Shown here: piece after piece, positions 8,035-15,830 of the stretch
Layout of the letters: each line of letters opens with the position of its first letter
Position numbering within the stretch: the stretch's first letter is position 1
Assembly (NCBI GenBank): GCA_905480085.1
Contig: CAJQPD010000322.1
Location: 1-18,655 of the forward strand
Origin: an uncultured Acidimicrobiia bacterium
GTDB lineage: Bacteria > Actinomycetota > Acidimicrobiia > Spongiisociales > JAENVV01
Length of the DNA stretch: 18,655 nt
Direction of reading: 5' to 3'
The notes under the pieces: generated by a model
The model's database searches: none
What the model was told of the DNA's origin: nothing
Seen by the model: the letters and a program-made list of their open reading frames with translations, nothing else
Made by a program: the position numbers and the translations under genes

Positions 8035-8853
8035 CTACTCGCAGGAGCTGACCGTATACCCGGCGTCAATCAATCCTGCCCGAAAGTCGCCCGCCAGGCG
8101 GTCCGTTACCGGTCCCGGTTCAAACGAGAGCTCGCCAAGGCGGACCACCGCGACGACTTCCTTGATCGTCGACATGGCAAACACCTCAGAGGCCGAGGCA
8201 ATTCGTGAGAGATGGAACCGACCCTCAATGACCTCGTCCACCAGATCGAGGACGTAGCGACGCGTGATCGAGTCGAGGATCAGCAGATCCAGCGCGGGGG
8301 TCTCGACTACCCCATCGATCACCCAGCCAATGGCGAACGTGGGACCTTCCAGGACGATGTCGTCATCGCTCACGAGCACGGCATCGGTGAATCCCCGCTC
8401 CCTGGCAACCCGGCTGGCGTTGACATTTGGCCCGTAGGACAGCGTCTTGGCTCCGGCCAATTCCCAGGGGCGCCCTGCCGAGTGCCAGGGTGCCCGAATC
8501 GGGAGCAGGGCCAGGCCGTCCAAACGGGCCGGCAGTGGTTCCGAGATTACGACAACGACCGGAGGAGCCACCGTCTGATCCGGTCCTCCGCGGGTGGCGA
8601 TCACTCGCACGATCCCATCCCCCGCCTGCCGGGCGGCGGTCGCAATCCACGCTTCAAGGTCGTCTGCGACCGGAAGCGTCATCCCCAGGGCTGCGGCCGA
8701 CCACTGCAAACGCTGGACATGTTCGGTCAGCGCAAAGGCGCGGCCACCATAGGACCGGAGTGCTTCGAAACAACCGTCCCCCCGAACAAATCCTGCGTCG
8801 TGCACCGACACCGTGCCGGCTTCCGACGGCTCTCCGTTGATCCAGACCGTCAC
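8035..8853 (-). CDS. class IV PLP aminotransferase / aminodeoxychorismate lyase-like
   Basis: A 272-residue fold-type IV PLP enzyme of the branched-chain aminotransferase / D-amino-acid aminotransferase / 4-amino-4-deoxychorismate lyase superfamily. Motifs in order: VHDAGFVRGDGCFEALR (17-33), the PLP-binding Lys136 in AGAKTLSYGPN, VLEGPTFAIGWV (167-178) with the conserved Glu169, and DSITRRYVL. The short length and FEALR motif suit PabC or BCAT-like enzymes; I cannot choose between them. The GTG start directly follows the nadE stop (TGAGTG), so it is probably coupled to nadE. It ends 7 bp from the convergent M23 gene. Confidence 0.88.
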   Translation of the reverse strand: MTVWINGEPSEAGTVSVHDAGFVRGDGCFEALRSYGGRAFALTEHVQRLQWSAAALGMTLPVADDLEAWIATAARQAGDGIVRVIATRGGPDQTVAPPVVVVISEPLPARLDGLALLPIRAPWHSAGRPWELAGAKTLSYGPNVNASRVARERGFTDAVLVSDDDIVLEGPTFAIGWVIDGVVETPALDLLILDSITRRYVLDLVDEVIEGRFHLSRIASASEVFAMSTIKEVVAVVRLGELSFEPGPVTDRLAGDFRAGLIDAGYTVSSCE

Positions 8854-10512
8854 TCATCCACCCCGATACTTGGACGTGATCGGTAGTCGCCGATCTTTTC
8901 CGAACGCCTTGACCGAAATCTTGACCCCGGGAGCAGCCTGCCGACGTTTGTACTCGTTTTGATCCACCAGTCCGCACACCCGGCGAACCACGGCCTCGTC
9001 ATAGCCCTCGGCGACGATCGACCCAATCGATCGATCTTCTTCGATATAGCGCTCAAGAATCGCGTCCAGGATCGGATACTCCGGGAGACTATCCGAGTCC
9101 TTCTGATCGGGGCGGAGTTCGGCCGATGGAGCCTTGTCGATGATGGACTGGGGAATGACGATTCCGTTGCGGTTGCGCCAGCGGGACAGTTCGTACACCT
9201 GCATCTTGAACACGTCTTTGAGCACCGCGTATCCGCCTGCCATGTCGCCATACAGGGTGGCGTAGCCCACGGCCATCTCTGATTTGTTCCCGGTGGCGAC
9301 CACCATGCCCCCGAATTTGTTCGAGACAGCCATGATGAGGGCTCCCCGCACCCGCGCCTGGAGGTTCTCCTCGGCGACCCCGAATTCGGTTCCGGCGAAT
9401 ACCGGCTCCAACGCCTTGAGGTGAGCCTGGAAGATGTCATCCATGGGGAGCACGTTGAAACGGATGCCAAGCCGATCGGCCAACTCCTTGGAGTCATGAA
9501 TTGATCCTTCGCTGGAGAATCGCGAAGGCATCGAGATCCCCCACACATTCTCGGGGCCGAGCGCGTCTGCCGCTAGCGCGGCTGTCAACGCCGAGTCGAT
9601 TCCCCCGGAAAGGCCGACGACGACATGTTCGAAGCCGTTTTTGCGAACATAGTCCCCAAGACCAGTAGCGAGGGCCGAGTAGAGCTCCTCGTTCGGGCCC
9701 ATGGGTGTCGCGAGCGAGCCTGCCGGGCCGGGAGCAACGCCGGCCAAAGGAACATCAACCACAAACCGGTCCTCGACGAATTGAGGCGAGCGATGCAGGA
9801 CCGATCCGTCGGCGGCCACCACCAACGACCCACCATCGAACACGAGCTCGTCTTGACCACCAACGAGGTTCACATAGACCAGGGGCACTCCGGCTGCCCT
9901 GGTCCGACCTACGAGCATCTGTTGGCGGGCGGCCGCCTTGCCAAAGTCGTAAGGGGACGCATTGATATTGATCAGTACCTCAGCTCCCGCCGCAGCTTGC
10001 TGGGCAGGGGGACCGTCGGCGAGCCAGATGTCCTCACAGACCGAGACACCCAGGTTCACACCGATAACCCGGTGGAGATCGGCAGGGGCGCCACCCCGGA
10101 CAAAGTACCGGCTCTCGTCGAAGACTCCGTAGTTGGGTAGCAAGACCTTGTGATAGGTGCCGACAATCTGACCCTGGTGCAGAATGGCAGCCGCATTCGC
10201 CACGGTGCGAGACGTGGCATCATCGGGTTCCTCATCGATCTCATCGGCCCGGTCGACAAAGCCGACGACGGCCACGATGTCGCCGACTTGCTCGGCAATT
10301 CTCTCAAGGGCATCGAGGTTGGCAGACACGAACCCATCGCGGAGTACCAGGTCCTCGGGCGGGTAGCCTGAAATCGACAGTTCGGGGAATACCACGATCC
10401 GGGCCTGCTGAGCGTGCGCCCATGCGATCGTTTCAACAATGCGACTGGCATTGGTATCCAGGTCCCCAACGGTGAGGTTCAGTTGAGCGCCGGCGATCCT
10501 GATGTGGTCCAC
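8854..10512 (-). CDS. nadE: glutamine-dependent NAD+ synthetase
   Basis: A 552-residue two-domain NAD synthetase that amidates deamido-NAD to NAD with ATP, using ammonia released from glutamine. The N-terminal carbon-nitrogen hydrolase domain (about 1-265) has the Glu-Lys-Cys triad: Glu44 (FPELSISGY), Lys122 (HKVLLPNY) and Cys159 (GVSVCEDIW). The C-terminal ATP pyrophosphatase domain (about 275-552) has the SGGIDS P-loop at 302-307 and ATGNKSE. Length fits bacterial glutamine-dependent NadE. The GTG at 10512 sits 7 nt after a TAGTCT -10-like box and lacks a clear Shine-Dalgarno site, so it is likely leaderless. The class IV aminotransferase follows without a gap. Confidence 0.96.
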   Translation of the reverse strand: MDHIRIAGAQLNLTVGDLDTNASRIVETIAWAHAQQARIVVFPELSISGYPPEDLVLRDGFVSANLDALERIAEQVGDIVAVVGFVDRADEIDEEPDDATSRTVANAAAILHQGQIVGTYHKVLLPNYGVFDESRYFVRGGAPADLHRVIGVNLGVSVCEDIWLADGPPAQQAAAGAEVLININASPYDFGKAAARQQMLVGRTRAAGVPLVYVNLVGGQDELVFDGGSLVVAADGSVLHRSPQFVEDRFVVDVPLAGVAPGPAGSLATPMGPNEELYSALATGLGDYVRKNGFEHVVVGLSGGIDSALTAALAADALGPENVWGISMPSRFSSEGSIHDSKELADRLGIRFNVLPMDDIFQAHLKALEPVFAGTEFGVAEENLQARVRGALIMAVSNKFGGMVVATGNKSEMAVGYATLYGDMAGGYAVLKDVFKMQVYELSRWRNRNGIVIPQSIIDKAPSAELRPDQKDSDSLPEYPILDAILERYIEEDRSIGSIVAEGYDEAVVRRVCGLVDQNEYKRRQAAPGVKISVKAFGKDRRLPITSKYRGG

Positions 10513-10518
10513 GCCGCA

Positions 10519-10524
10519 AGACTA
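10519..10524 (-). promoter_or_regulatory. -10-like box for leaderless nadE
   Basis: TAGTCT on the minus strand ends 7 nt before the first base of the nadE GTG, placing the transcription start at the start codon. The -35 is not convincing. Confidence 0.4.
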
Positions 10525-10554
10525 TCGCGCTCGACGGACCACCGGAGCAGACCC

Positions 10555-10560
10555 TAGGAT
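10555..10560 (+). promoter_or_regulatory. -10-like box for the amidohydrolase-peroxiredoxin operon
   Basis: TAGGAT is separated by 8 nt from the ATG at 10569, with no Shine-Dalgarno site between. A start at 10567-10569 would give a leaderless or almost leaderless message. It lies in a 56-bp divergent gap with the nadE box. Confidence 0.4.
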
Positions 10561-10568
10561 TGCCGCTC

Positions 10569-11717
10569 ATGTTTGAATTGAAAACGGACCTCATCGAGGC
10601 AGCCACAGAACTACGTCGCGCCATACATCAGAATCCCGAACTCGGATATCAGGAAAAGGACACAACCGATGCGGTCGCGACGGCTCTCGATGTACCGGGG
10701 ATCACCCTCACCCGGCGGACCGGGACCGGTCTCATCGCCGACGTGGGGGCGGCAGGCAAGAGAGTCGCTTTTCGAGCCGACCTCGATGCCTTACCAATCC
10801 ACGAACTTACCGATGTGGCGTTCGCTTCGAAAACCCCCGGCGTCATGCATGCCTGCGGGCATGACGCCCACACGGCCATTGGTGTAACGATCGCCAAGCA
10901 TTTCGCCGGGATGGAACTCCCCGGCCGGGTCCGGTTCATCTTCCAGCCTGCCGAGGAAAGTTTCCCGGGGGGAGCCCAGCTGCTCATGAACGAAGACGTT
11001 CTCGACGATGTCTCTGCAATCCTCGCTTTCCATGTCGACCCTTCGCTTGAAGTCGGCAAGGTTGGTCTCAAAGCTGGTGCGATCACCAGTTCCTCCGATC
11101 GTTTCGAGATCATGTTGTCCGGTCCCGGCGGCCACACGGCCCGGCCTCACGAAACGGTCGACCTCCTCCATGCCGCCGGTCGGATGCTCACCGACTTACC
11201 TGCCCAATTCGCCAGGAGCATTGACGCTCGCATCCCGGTAGCCATGGTGTTCGGCCAGATCGCCGGCGGTTCGGCCGACAACGTCATTCCGACAGAAGTC
11301 CGGATGTCAGGGACCTGCCGGGTGCTTGATGAGCCCACCTGGCAAAGTATCCCGGAACGTCTTGAGCGACTCGTTCAGGCCATCGTCGCTCCGACCGGCG
11401 CGATCGCCAAGCTGACGTACAGTCGAGGGATTGCGCCTGTCGTGAATGACCCGGCCACGTTGGCCACCGCCGGGTCGGCCATCGAGGGCGAACTCGGCGC
11501 CGGTTCGACGGTCGGCACCGACGCGTCCATGGGAGCCGAAGACTTCTCCTGTTACCTACAGAAGATCCCTGGAGCACTGATCAGACTCGGTGCTTGGGAC
11601 GGCGTATCGGAAAAGACTGCCTTGCATTCGGCCTTCTTCACGATCGACGAACGGGCAATCGAAGCCGGCGTGCGGGCCGGAGCGGCATCGCTCCTCGGGT
11701 TACTCGTCGCACCATGA
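10569..11717 (+). CDS. M20-family amidohydrolase
   Basis: A 382-residue metal-dependent amidohydrolase of the M20D group (hippurate hydrolase, N-acyl-amino-acid and IAA-amino-acid hydrolase relatives). Motifs: HQNPELGYQE near the N-terminus, FRADLDALPI, the metal-binding MHACGHDAH (about 92-100), FQPAEES with the catalytic/metal Glu pair near 129-130, the late metal-site His in LAFHVDP, and GGHTARPHETVDL in the dimerisation domain. GTDASMGAEDFS is the C-terminal family motif. I choose ATG 10569 over the TTG at 10560 because the TTG overlaps the -10-like box. Its stop overlaps the peroxiredoxin start (ATGA), so the two are probably coupled. The amide substrate is unknown. Confidence 0.93.
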   Translation: MFELKTDLIEAATELRRAIHQNPELGYQEKDTTDAVATALDVPGITLTRRTGTGLIADVGAAGKRVAFRADLDALPIHELTDVAFASKTPGVMHACGHDAHTAIGVTIAKHFAGMELPGRVRFIFQPAEESFPGGAQLLMNEDVLDDVSAILAFHVDPSLEVGKVGLKAGAITSSSDRFEIMLSGPGGHTARPHETVDLLHAAGRMLTDLPAQFARSIDARIPVAMVFGQIAGGSADNVIPTEVRMSGTCRVLDEPTWQSIPERLERLVQAIVAPTGAIAKLTYSRGIAPVVNDPATLATAGSAIEGELGAGSTVGTDASMGAEDFSCYLQKIPGALIRLGAWDGVSEKTALHSAFFTIDERAIEAGVRAGAASLLGLLVAP

Positions 11718-12268
11718 CGAGCGATTACCCGCTCCCCGAAGGTTTGCCGGCGCCGATCGACGATGGGGCGGCCGATCATCTCGTCGGACGAGTCATGCCT
11801 CAGTCCGCCTTCTTGTCCACCGGAGGCGGTGCGGTCGATCTTGCAATGCGTCCTGGCCTGACGATCATCTATCTCTATCCAAAGACCGGGCGACCGGGCG
11901 TGGCGCTGCCCGATGGGTGGGATGCGATTCCTGGAGCGCGCGGCTGCACACCGGAATCATGCGGTTTTCGCGATAAGTACCAGGACATCATCGGCGCCCA
12001 GGCTTCCGTGTTCGGATTCTCGAGTCAGGACACCCCTTATCAGTCGGAGATGGCCGAACGCCTTGGCCTGCCTTTCCCTATCCTCTCCGACCCGGACTTT
12101 CTCCTGGCCGACTCACTTGAGCTGCCGACGTTTGAGGCAGGTGGCGAACGCCTATACACCCGTCTTACGATGGCGATCCTGGACGGTCTAATCGAACATG
12201 TCTGGTATCCGATCTTCCCAACCGATACTCACGCGGAGGTCGTGGTCCGCTGGCTCGCTAGTCGCTAA
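11714..12268 (+). CDS. BCP-type peroxiredoxin
   Basis: A 184-residue thioredoxin-fold peroxidase of the AhpC/TSA family. The peroxidatic Cys78 lies in ARGCTPESCGFRDKY and a second Cys83 follows after four residues, the C-x4-C pattern of atypical two-Cys BCP enzymes. The strand TIIYLYPKTGRPG and the later LPFPILSDPDF segment match the fold. Both Cys are encoded by TGC here, unlike the SelU-like gene 0.4 kb away. The start ATG at 11714 overlaps the amidohydrolase stop by ATGA; longer upstream reading frames would only add sequence inside that gene. It should reduce hydroperoxides in the cytoplasm. Confidence 0.9.
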   Translation: MTSDYPLPEGLPAPIDDGAADHLVGRVMPQSAFLSTGGGAVDLAMRPGLTIIYLYPKTGRPGVALPDGWDAIPGARGCTPESCGFRDKYQDIIGAQASVFGFSSQDTPYQSEMAERLGLPFPILSDPDFLLADSLELPTFEAGGERLYTRLTMAILDGLIEHVWYPIFPTDTHAEVVVRWLASR

Positions 12269-12284
12269 GTATCGAATAGCCGAC

Positions 12285-12334
12285 CGTCTCCAGGGCCTTC
12301 GCAGGGCCGGTCGGAGTAAGCGCCCTGGCAGACG
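12285..12334. terminator. imperfect hairpin after the peroxiredoxin gene
   Basis: CGTCTCCAGGGC (12285-12296) pairs with GCCCTGGCAGACG (12322-12334), 12 bp with one bulged base, 16 nt after the peroxiredoxin stop. No U-run follows, so an intrinsic terminator role is only possible. An alternative 7-bp pairing, CCGACCG with CGGTCGG, overlaps it. Confidence 0.35.
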
Positions 12335-12340
12335 GAGGCG

Positions 12341-12360
12341 GGGCGGGACCGACCCCGCCC
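12341..12360. repeat. GC-only inverted repeat
   Basis: GGGCGGG and CCCGCCC form a perfect 7-bp stem around the six-base loop ACCGAC. It is strong but not followed by T or A runs on either strand. Confidence 0.5.
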
Positions 12361-12610
12361 GTCGAAGCCATCCACACCCGGCGCGATAACGACAAAGTAT
12401 CCCAAGTCGGTCCTACGACTCGGTCGAGCTAAGCCCCGGCCGCCGCCAGAGACAACCCAACGAATCGGGCGACCAACAAGGTTCGTCTGGTCCTGGCCAT
12501 CGCCGGGCTGGTTACGTGGCGGCTCGCCCGCCGCCCATCCTTCTCCTGACCGTCACCAGTCTCGGACCCCGCCTGGTCGACGCGGCCAACTTCGACGTAA
12601 AGTGGTGCTC

Positions 12611-12628
12611 GCCCGCGATGGGGCGGGC
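12611..12628. terminator. hairpin after the SelU-like gene
   Basis: GCCCGC and GCGGGC form a 6-bp stem with a six-base loop, 12 nt downstream of the minus-strand stop at 12641. A second pairing, GGGCA with TGCCC, overlaps its right side. It might help end transcription of the lipoprotein-SelU operon, but no U-run follows. Confidence 0.35.
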
Positions 12629-12640
12629 ACCGGCTGCCCG

Positions 12641-13174
12641 TTAGGGGATCGCCGCCATCACCTCGTCGAGATCGGCATGATCGCCGGCGTGGTCCTCGAA
12701 GTCGGCATACAACAGTTCGTCGCCCGGCCCGATCACCAGGGTGGCACCCAGCTGGAAGGGTCGGCGACCGCTCTTGTGTTGGCGATGTCCGGCCGCCAGG
12801 CTGCGAGCCCCGGCCGCCAGGGCGGACGGCTTGGCGATGGAAACCAATCCGAGCCGTCGGGTTCCGACGAGTTCGGCAGCCAACCCATCTTCGTCGAGGA
12901 GCACGTCGAAGGGTACCCGCTCATCTTCAATGAACGCCTGGGCATAACGCTTGCCACCGGTTCCAATGGCGACCACGGTCGCCCCTGTCGCGGTGATCTC
13001 TTCATATCTGTCGCGGACCTGACCGGCCCGCTCGCGGCAGGTCAGTCAGCCAAAGTGCCTGAGGAACAGGACCATGGCCGGCGCTTCCGCCCACCGGTCA
13101 CCGAGGCGATGCTCGACCCCCTCGGGGTCGATCAGCACGTGATCAGCTAGCTCACCGACGTCGAACGATCTCAT
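12641..13174 (-). CDS. SelU-like AhpC/TSA_2 protein with in-frame UGA (U-x-x-C selenoprotein)
   Basis: A thioredoxin-fold, peroxiredoxin-like protein (AhpC-TSA_2 / Prx-like 2 / SelU family), 177 residues. Translated from the ATG at 13174, it reads MRSFDVGELADHVLIDPEG, then VLFLRHFG-UGA-LTCRERAG. In Cys homologues this site is FLRHFGCxxCRE, so codon 43 (13048-13046) is the redox Cys position and the motif becomes U-x-x-C with Cys46. The frame stays open for 134 more codons with family features throughout: TVVAIGTGG, PFDVLLDEDGLAAELVG, LGATLVIGPGDELLY. A stop-at-UGA caller keeps only a fragment from about 12976. The start overlaps the upstream lipoprotein stop (ATGA). A hairpin begins directly after the UGA. 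It probably reduces or exchanges thiols or peroxides; its substrate is unknown. Confidence 0.92.
13019..13045 (-). promoter_or_regulatory. candidate bacterial SECIS hairpin in the SelU-like gene
   Basis: The 27 nt right after the UGA fold symmetrically: outer stem CTGACC / GGTCAG (6 bp), one U/C mismatch, inner stem GCC / GGC (3 bp), loop GCGAGCG with G first. The loop starts at nucleotide 11 after the UGA, slightly closer than the 16-37 nt usually quoted, although an alternative inner pairing (CCG / CGG, loop CGAG) exists. It also encodes LTCRERAGQ. SelB binding is inferred. Confidence 0.65.
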
Positions 13175-14115
13175 GGCCCGAACGATTCCATAGGCGTGAC
13201 GTTATCTTCGTCTGGCAAGTCGATGACGACGTTCTCGTTGTAATCGAACAGGTCATATTGCATCGACAAGACTCCCGCCGCGCTGACCTCTTCATACGAG
13301 ATCGCATATCGATAGATCCAGTTATCACCGGTGATCCAGACATCCATCGGCAGCTGGTCGATCCCTGAAGCTCGCAGCTCCTCCATCGTAACTCCACCAC
13401 CTAGGTCCCCAAGCTCCTCGATGTCGAACAAGATTCGATAATGAGTGGCTTCTTCCCCGCGAATCGTCTCCGTGCCGACCACCGACAGCTCGCCGCCGGC
13501 GTCGAGATACGAGGCAAGGGCGGCCACCGGGCTGGTGTTTTCAACCCCGGCCAGCCCCGCTGTATTGATCGCATCGTCGCTTGGCAGCTGAACCCAGTCG
13601 GTGGTGACACCCATGATCGCAAAGATCGGGAACTTCATGTAGGCGGTATCCCCGTCGAAAATGAACCGAACATCGGACAGATCTCCAAAGGCGGAAAGGT
13701 CGATGCCTTCGGTGGCGGCCGCGCCTTCAAACGCGTCGCTCATGTCCATCTTCATCTCAAGGCGTTCGGGATTGAACGATCCGTCCATGTAAATCGTGAA
13801 CGCTTGGGGCAATTCCGGGGTGGCCGCCAGCATCAAACTTGCCTCAAATCGTCCTGAGGTCGCCTCGGCGGACTGGACAGCCGCTTCGCGGAAGGCGGCC
13901 AGGTCAGAGGATGATGCCGGCGTACCCTGGGCGACCGTGGTTGTCGGGGAAGCCACGGTCGTCGGTGTCCCGGCCATGGTGGTGGTGGTTTCAGCCACCG
14001 TGACTTCGGTGACAACCGACGTCGTGGTGGTCGCTGGATCGTCCACCACATCTGTGGCGCCACCCCCGCAGGCGGCAAGTACCAGCATGAGTGCGGTAAT
14101 CCGGATCAGTTTCAC
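13171..14115 (-). CDS. exported lipoprotein, possibly LppX/LprG-like
   Basis: A 314-residue lipoprotein: signal peptide MKLIRITALMLVLAAC with a good lipobox and Cys16, a Thr/Val-rich disordered linker (about 22-70), then a domain of about 240 residues rich in beta-strand patterns (ASLMLAATPELP, MDGSFNPERLEMKMDMS, VRFIFDGDTAYMKFP, PMDVWITGDNWIYRYAI). The layout resembles the actinobacterial LppX/LprG lipid-binding lipoproteins, where a protein asks whether a test domain binds hydrophobic cargo; this match is from pattern only. It starts at GTG 14115 after a GGGGG run. Its stop overlaps the SelU-like start, so they are likely co-translated. Confidence 0.82.
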   Translation of the reverse strand: MKLIRITALMLVLAACGGGATDVVDDPATTTTSVVTEVTVAETTTTMAGTPTTVASPTTTVAQGTPASSSDLAAFREAAVQSAEATSGRFEASLMLAATPELPQAFTIYMDGSFNPERLEMKMDMSDAFEGAAATEGIDLSAFGDLSDVRFIFDGDTAYMKFPIFAIMGVTTDWVQLPSDDAINTAGLAGVENTSPVAALASYLDAGGELSVVGTETIRGEEATHYRILFDIEELGDLGGGVTMEELRASGIDQLPMDVWITGDNWIYRYAISYEEVSAAGVLSMQYDLFDYNENVVIDLPDEDNVTPMESFGP

Positions 14116-14253
14116 TACAGAGCCCCCTTCTGGCTTTTTCCAACCCTACCGTTCCGACCAGTATATGTACCTGTCCGAAACCGGACTCCTGATGGGAAAC
14201 TACCCGTTGCGATTCGCATCGGGTACCGTCGATGGGTCGACGAAAGGACAACC

Positions 14254-14946
14254 ATGTGGGTACGAGTGCGCGGCCTTCTCATCATCATCCGGGTGCTTGC
14301 CCCGCTATTGGCATTTCTGGCCATCTGGTTCGCCACCCACCAGGCCATCAACGCCGTCGAGGCAGCCACGGAGTCCTACCGCATCGAGGTTGATGCCCGG
14401 GTTGACAATATTCGGGATAGCGTCTCGGGAGCCACCGACGCGCTGACGACCCTGGGGGGCTACGCGGTCGGGGTTCGCGATGCGGTCAGCCGCCAGGTGG
14501 TCGCTATCCGTGACATCGGCAACCTCCAGGTCCCCTTGCCGACGGTCCTCGGGTATGACATTCCCGACATCGACGTGACCCTGCCCGGTTCCGTCGAGGT
14601 GAAACGATTGACCGACGGCATCGAAGCTGCCGGCCAGTCCCTCGGCGACAATCTGGAAGGTTTGACCGCTGTCGGCCAGGTGCCGGGCGAAGTGCGCGCC
14701 ATCGCCGACGAAACCACCGGGTTCGTAGGCTCGGTCCGTGACACCTTCGTCGGGTGGGCCAAGGCCATTGCCTGGATCGTCGGTTTGTTCCTGCTTGTCT
14801 TTGTCCTGACGAGGCTCGGCAACATGGCCCTTGAGCTTCGACGAGGTTGGCGAATGCTCACGACCGGCATGGACGTTCCCTCAGATGCGCTGGCGGCCCT
14901 CATCCGGCGCGTGACCCTCCTTGAGGAGCGCCTCGCTAACGGTTGA
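14254..14946 (+). CDS. two-TM membrane protein, unknown function
   Basis: A 230-residue protein with one membrane helix near the N-terminus (about 8-29, LLIIIRVLAPLLAFLAIWFA) and a second at about 166-187 (AIAWIVGLFLLVFVLTRL). The region between them is probably outside the cell and contains regular, helix-forming heptad-like stretches (about 35-95 and 115-165). A short cytoplasmic tail ends in a coiled-coil-like segment (LIRRVTLLEERLANG). AAAGGA precedes the ATG. I do not recognise a family. Its 3' end overlaps, tail to tail, the remnant of the glutamate synthase gene by 11 bp. Confidence 0.78.
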   Translation: MWVRVRGLLIIIRVLAPLLAFLAIWFATHQAINAVEAATESYRIEVDARVDNIRDSVSGATDALTTLGGYAVGVRDAVSRQVVAIRDIGNLQVPLPTVLGYDIPDIDVTLPGSVEVKRLTDGIEAAGQSLGDNLEGLTAVGQVPGEVRAIADETTGFVGSVRDTFVGWAKAIAWIVGLFLLVFVLTRLGNMALELRRGWRMLTTGMDVPSDALAALIRRVTLLEERLANG

Positions 14947-15732
14947 CGAAGACCTCGTGAGCGGTCCGACTGGCCGTCATCCCATTGATAATTTCGATTT
15001 GGTTGGCGTGCACCTGTGAGGGGTGATCTACCCCACAGGCCCTGGCCATACGCCCCAGTTCAAACCGCACGGTCTGGATGAATCGGCCCACCCGGACGCC
15101 CTTGTCGGTGGGGTCGAGGCCCCGTTGGAGCCATTTGGAGTTGGTGGCAACCCCGGTCGGACAACGACCGGTGTGGCACCGCTGGGCCTGGATGCAGCCG
15201 GCAGTCCCTCGCCCGAGCCGTGCAGGGCTCCGGCCAGCTTGGCTCCCTTGTTGAGGGCGGTTACTGCCGCCCCGGATAGGGATCCATAACTCATGGACGA
15301 GATGTTCACGATCGACAGAGGCGTAAAGGCTTTTGGGCGGCGGCGCGAACCACCGAGAACTTTGGCGGCAGGAATCATCTGACCGTCATCGAAAGTCTTG
15401 TCAGACTTCGGAAACGCGGCGTGTTTGATGATGACGTAGTTCTGCTGGAGATCGAGATCGTTGTCGGTACCAAACCCGAACAAGTTGTTCTCTTGCTTGG
15501 CCGACGAATAGATCCAACGTCGTTGGTCCCGGCTGAAGGGTCGATCGGCGTCGTTTTGCGTGACGATGTACTGGCGAAGTTCCGGGCCGAGTCACTCAAG
15601 CAGGTAGCGGAGATGTCCCACGACCGGAAAGCTGCGGAGGATGGCGTGCTTGGTCTGAACCAGGTCGTGGACGGCAACGAGAACGAGCGCTCCGGCGAGT
15701 CCGATACCGATCCAGGTCCACATGGGCGCCAT
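14936..15732 (-). pseudogene. FMN-binding glutamate synthase-family gene, broken by a stop and an internal deletion
   Basis: The intact family has an N-terminal membrane helix and a GltB-like FMN/Fe-S synthase domain of about 500 residues. From ATG 15732 the frame gives a membrane helix (TWIGIGLAGALVLVAVHDL) and RYLLE, then TGA (15594-15592), then resumes in the same frame with LGPELRQYIVTQNDADRPFS, FGFGTDNDLDLQQNY and ISSMSYGSLSGAAVTALNKG up to HGSGEG. At about 15205 the frame shifts and the protein jumps to its far C-terminus: GCIQAQRCHTGRCPTGVAT, with the 3Fe-4S ligands C-x5-C-x4-C, then WLQRGLDPTDKGVRVG, ending at TAG 14936. Only about 265 codons remain, so roughly 240 or more, including most of the FMN barrel, are lost. 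A product is very unlikely to work. Confidence 0.88.
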
Positions 15733-15830
15733 AATACGCAGCAGGCCTCTTCTCTCCCTGGCACCGGCCCTCAACCACGCCGACGCCCAAAACGGGCGTA
15801 CCGGACGTCAGCGTACAAAGTGGGGTAGGT

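Larger units (their letters stand above)
12269..12640. other. gene-poor convergent intergenic region with GC-rich inverted repeats
   Basis: 372 bp between two converging redox genes. No tRNA or recognised gene is seen. It holds several GC-rich inverted repeats, listed separately: about 12285-12334, 12341-12360 and 12611-12628. On the minus strand a frame open from about 12638 to 12259 is broken once by TAG and ends in a possible 37-residue ORF (ATG near 12372); it matches nothing I know, and I do not call it a gene. Confidence 0.6.

Noticed and set aside
12259..12638. TAG-interrupted minus-strand frame read as a pyrrolysine or recoded gene
   Set aside because: No recognised homology, no start with a ribosome site, and long open frames are expected by chance at this GC content.
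12602..13150. 182-aa plus-strand ORF opposite the SelU-like gene
   Set aside because: It looks like the longest ORF only because the true gene is split by its UGA; the minus-strand product has the family match.
15592..15594. UGA in the glutamate synthase remnant as a third selenocysteine
   Set aside because: The position is not a Cys in the family as I know it, no convincing SECIS-like hairpin follows, and the gene is also deleted and frameshifted.
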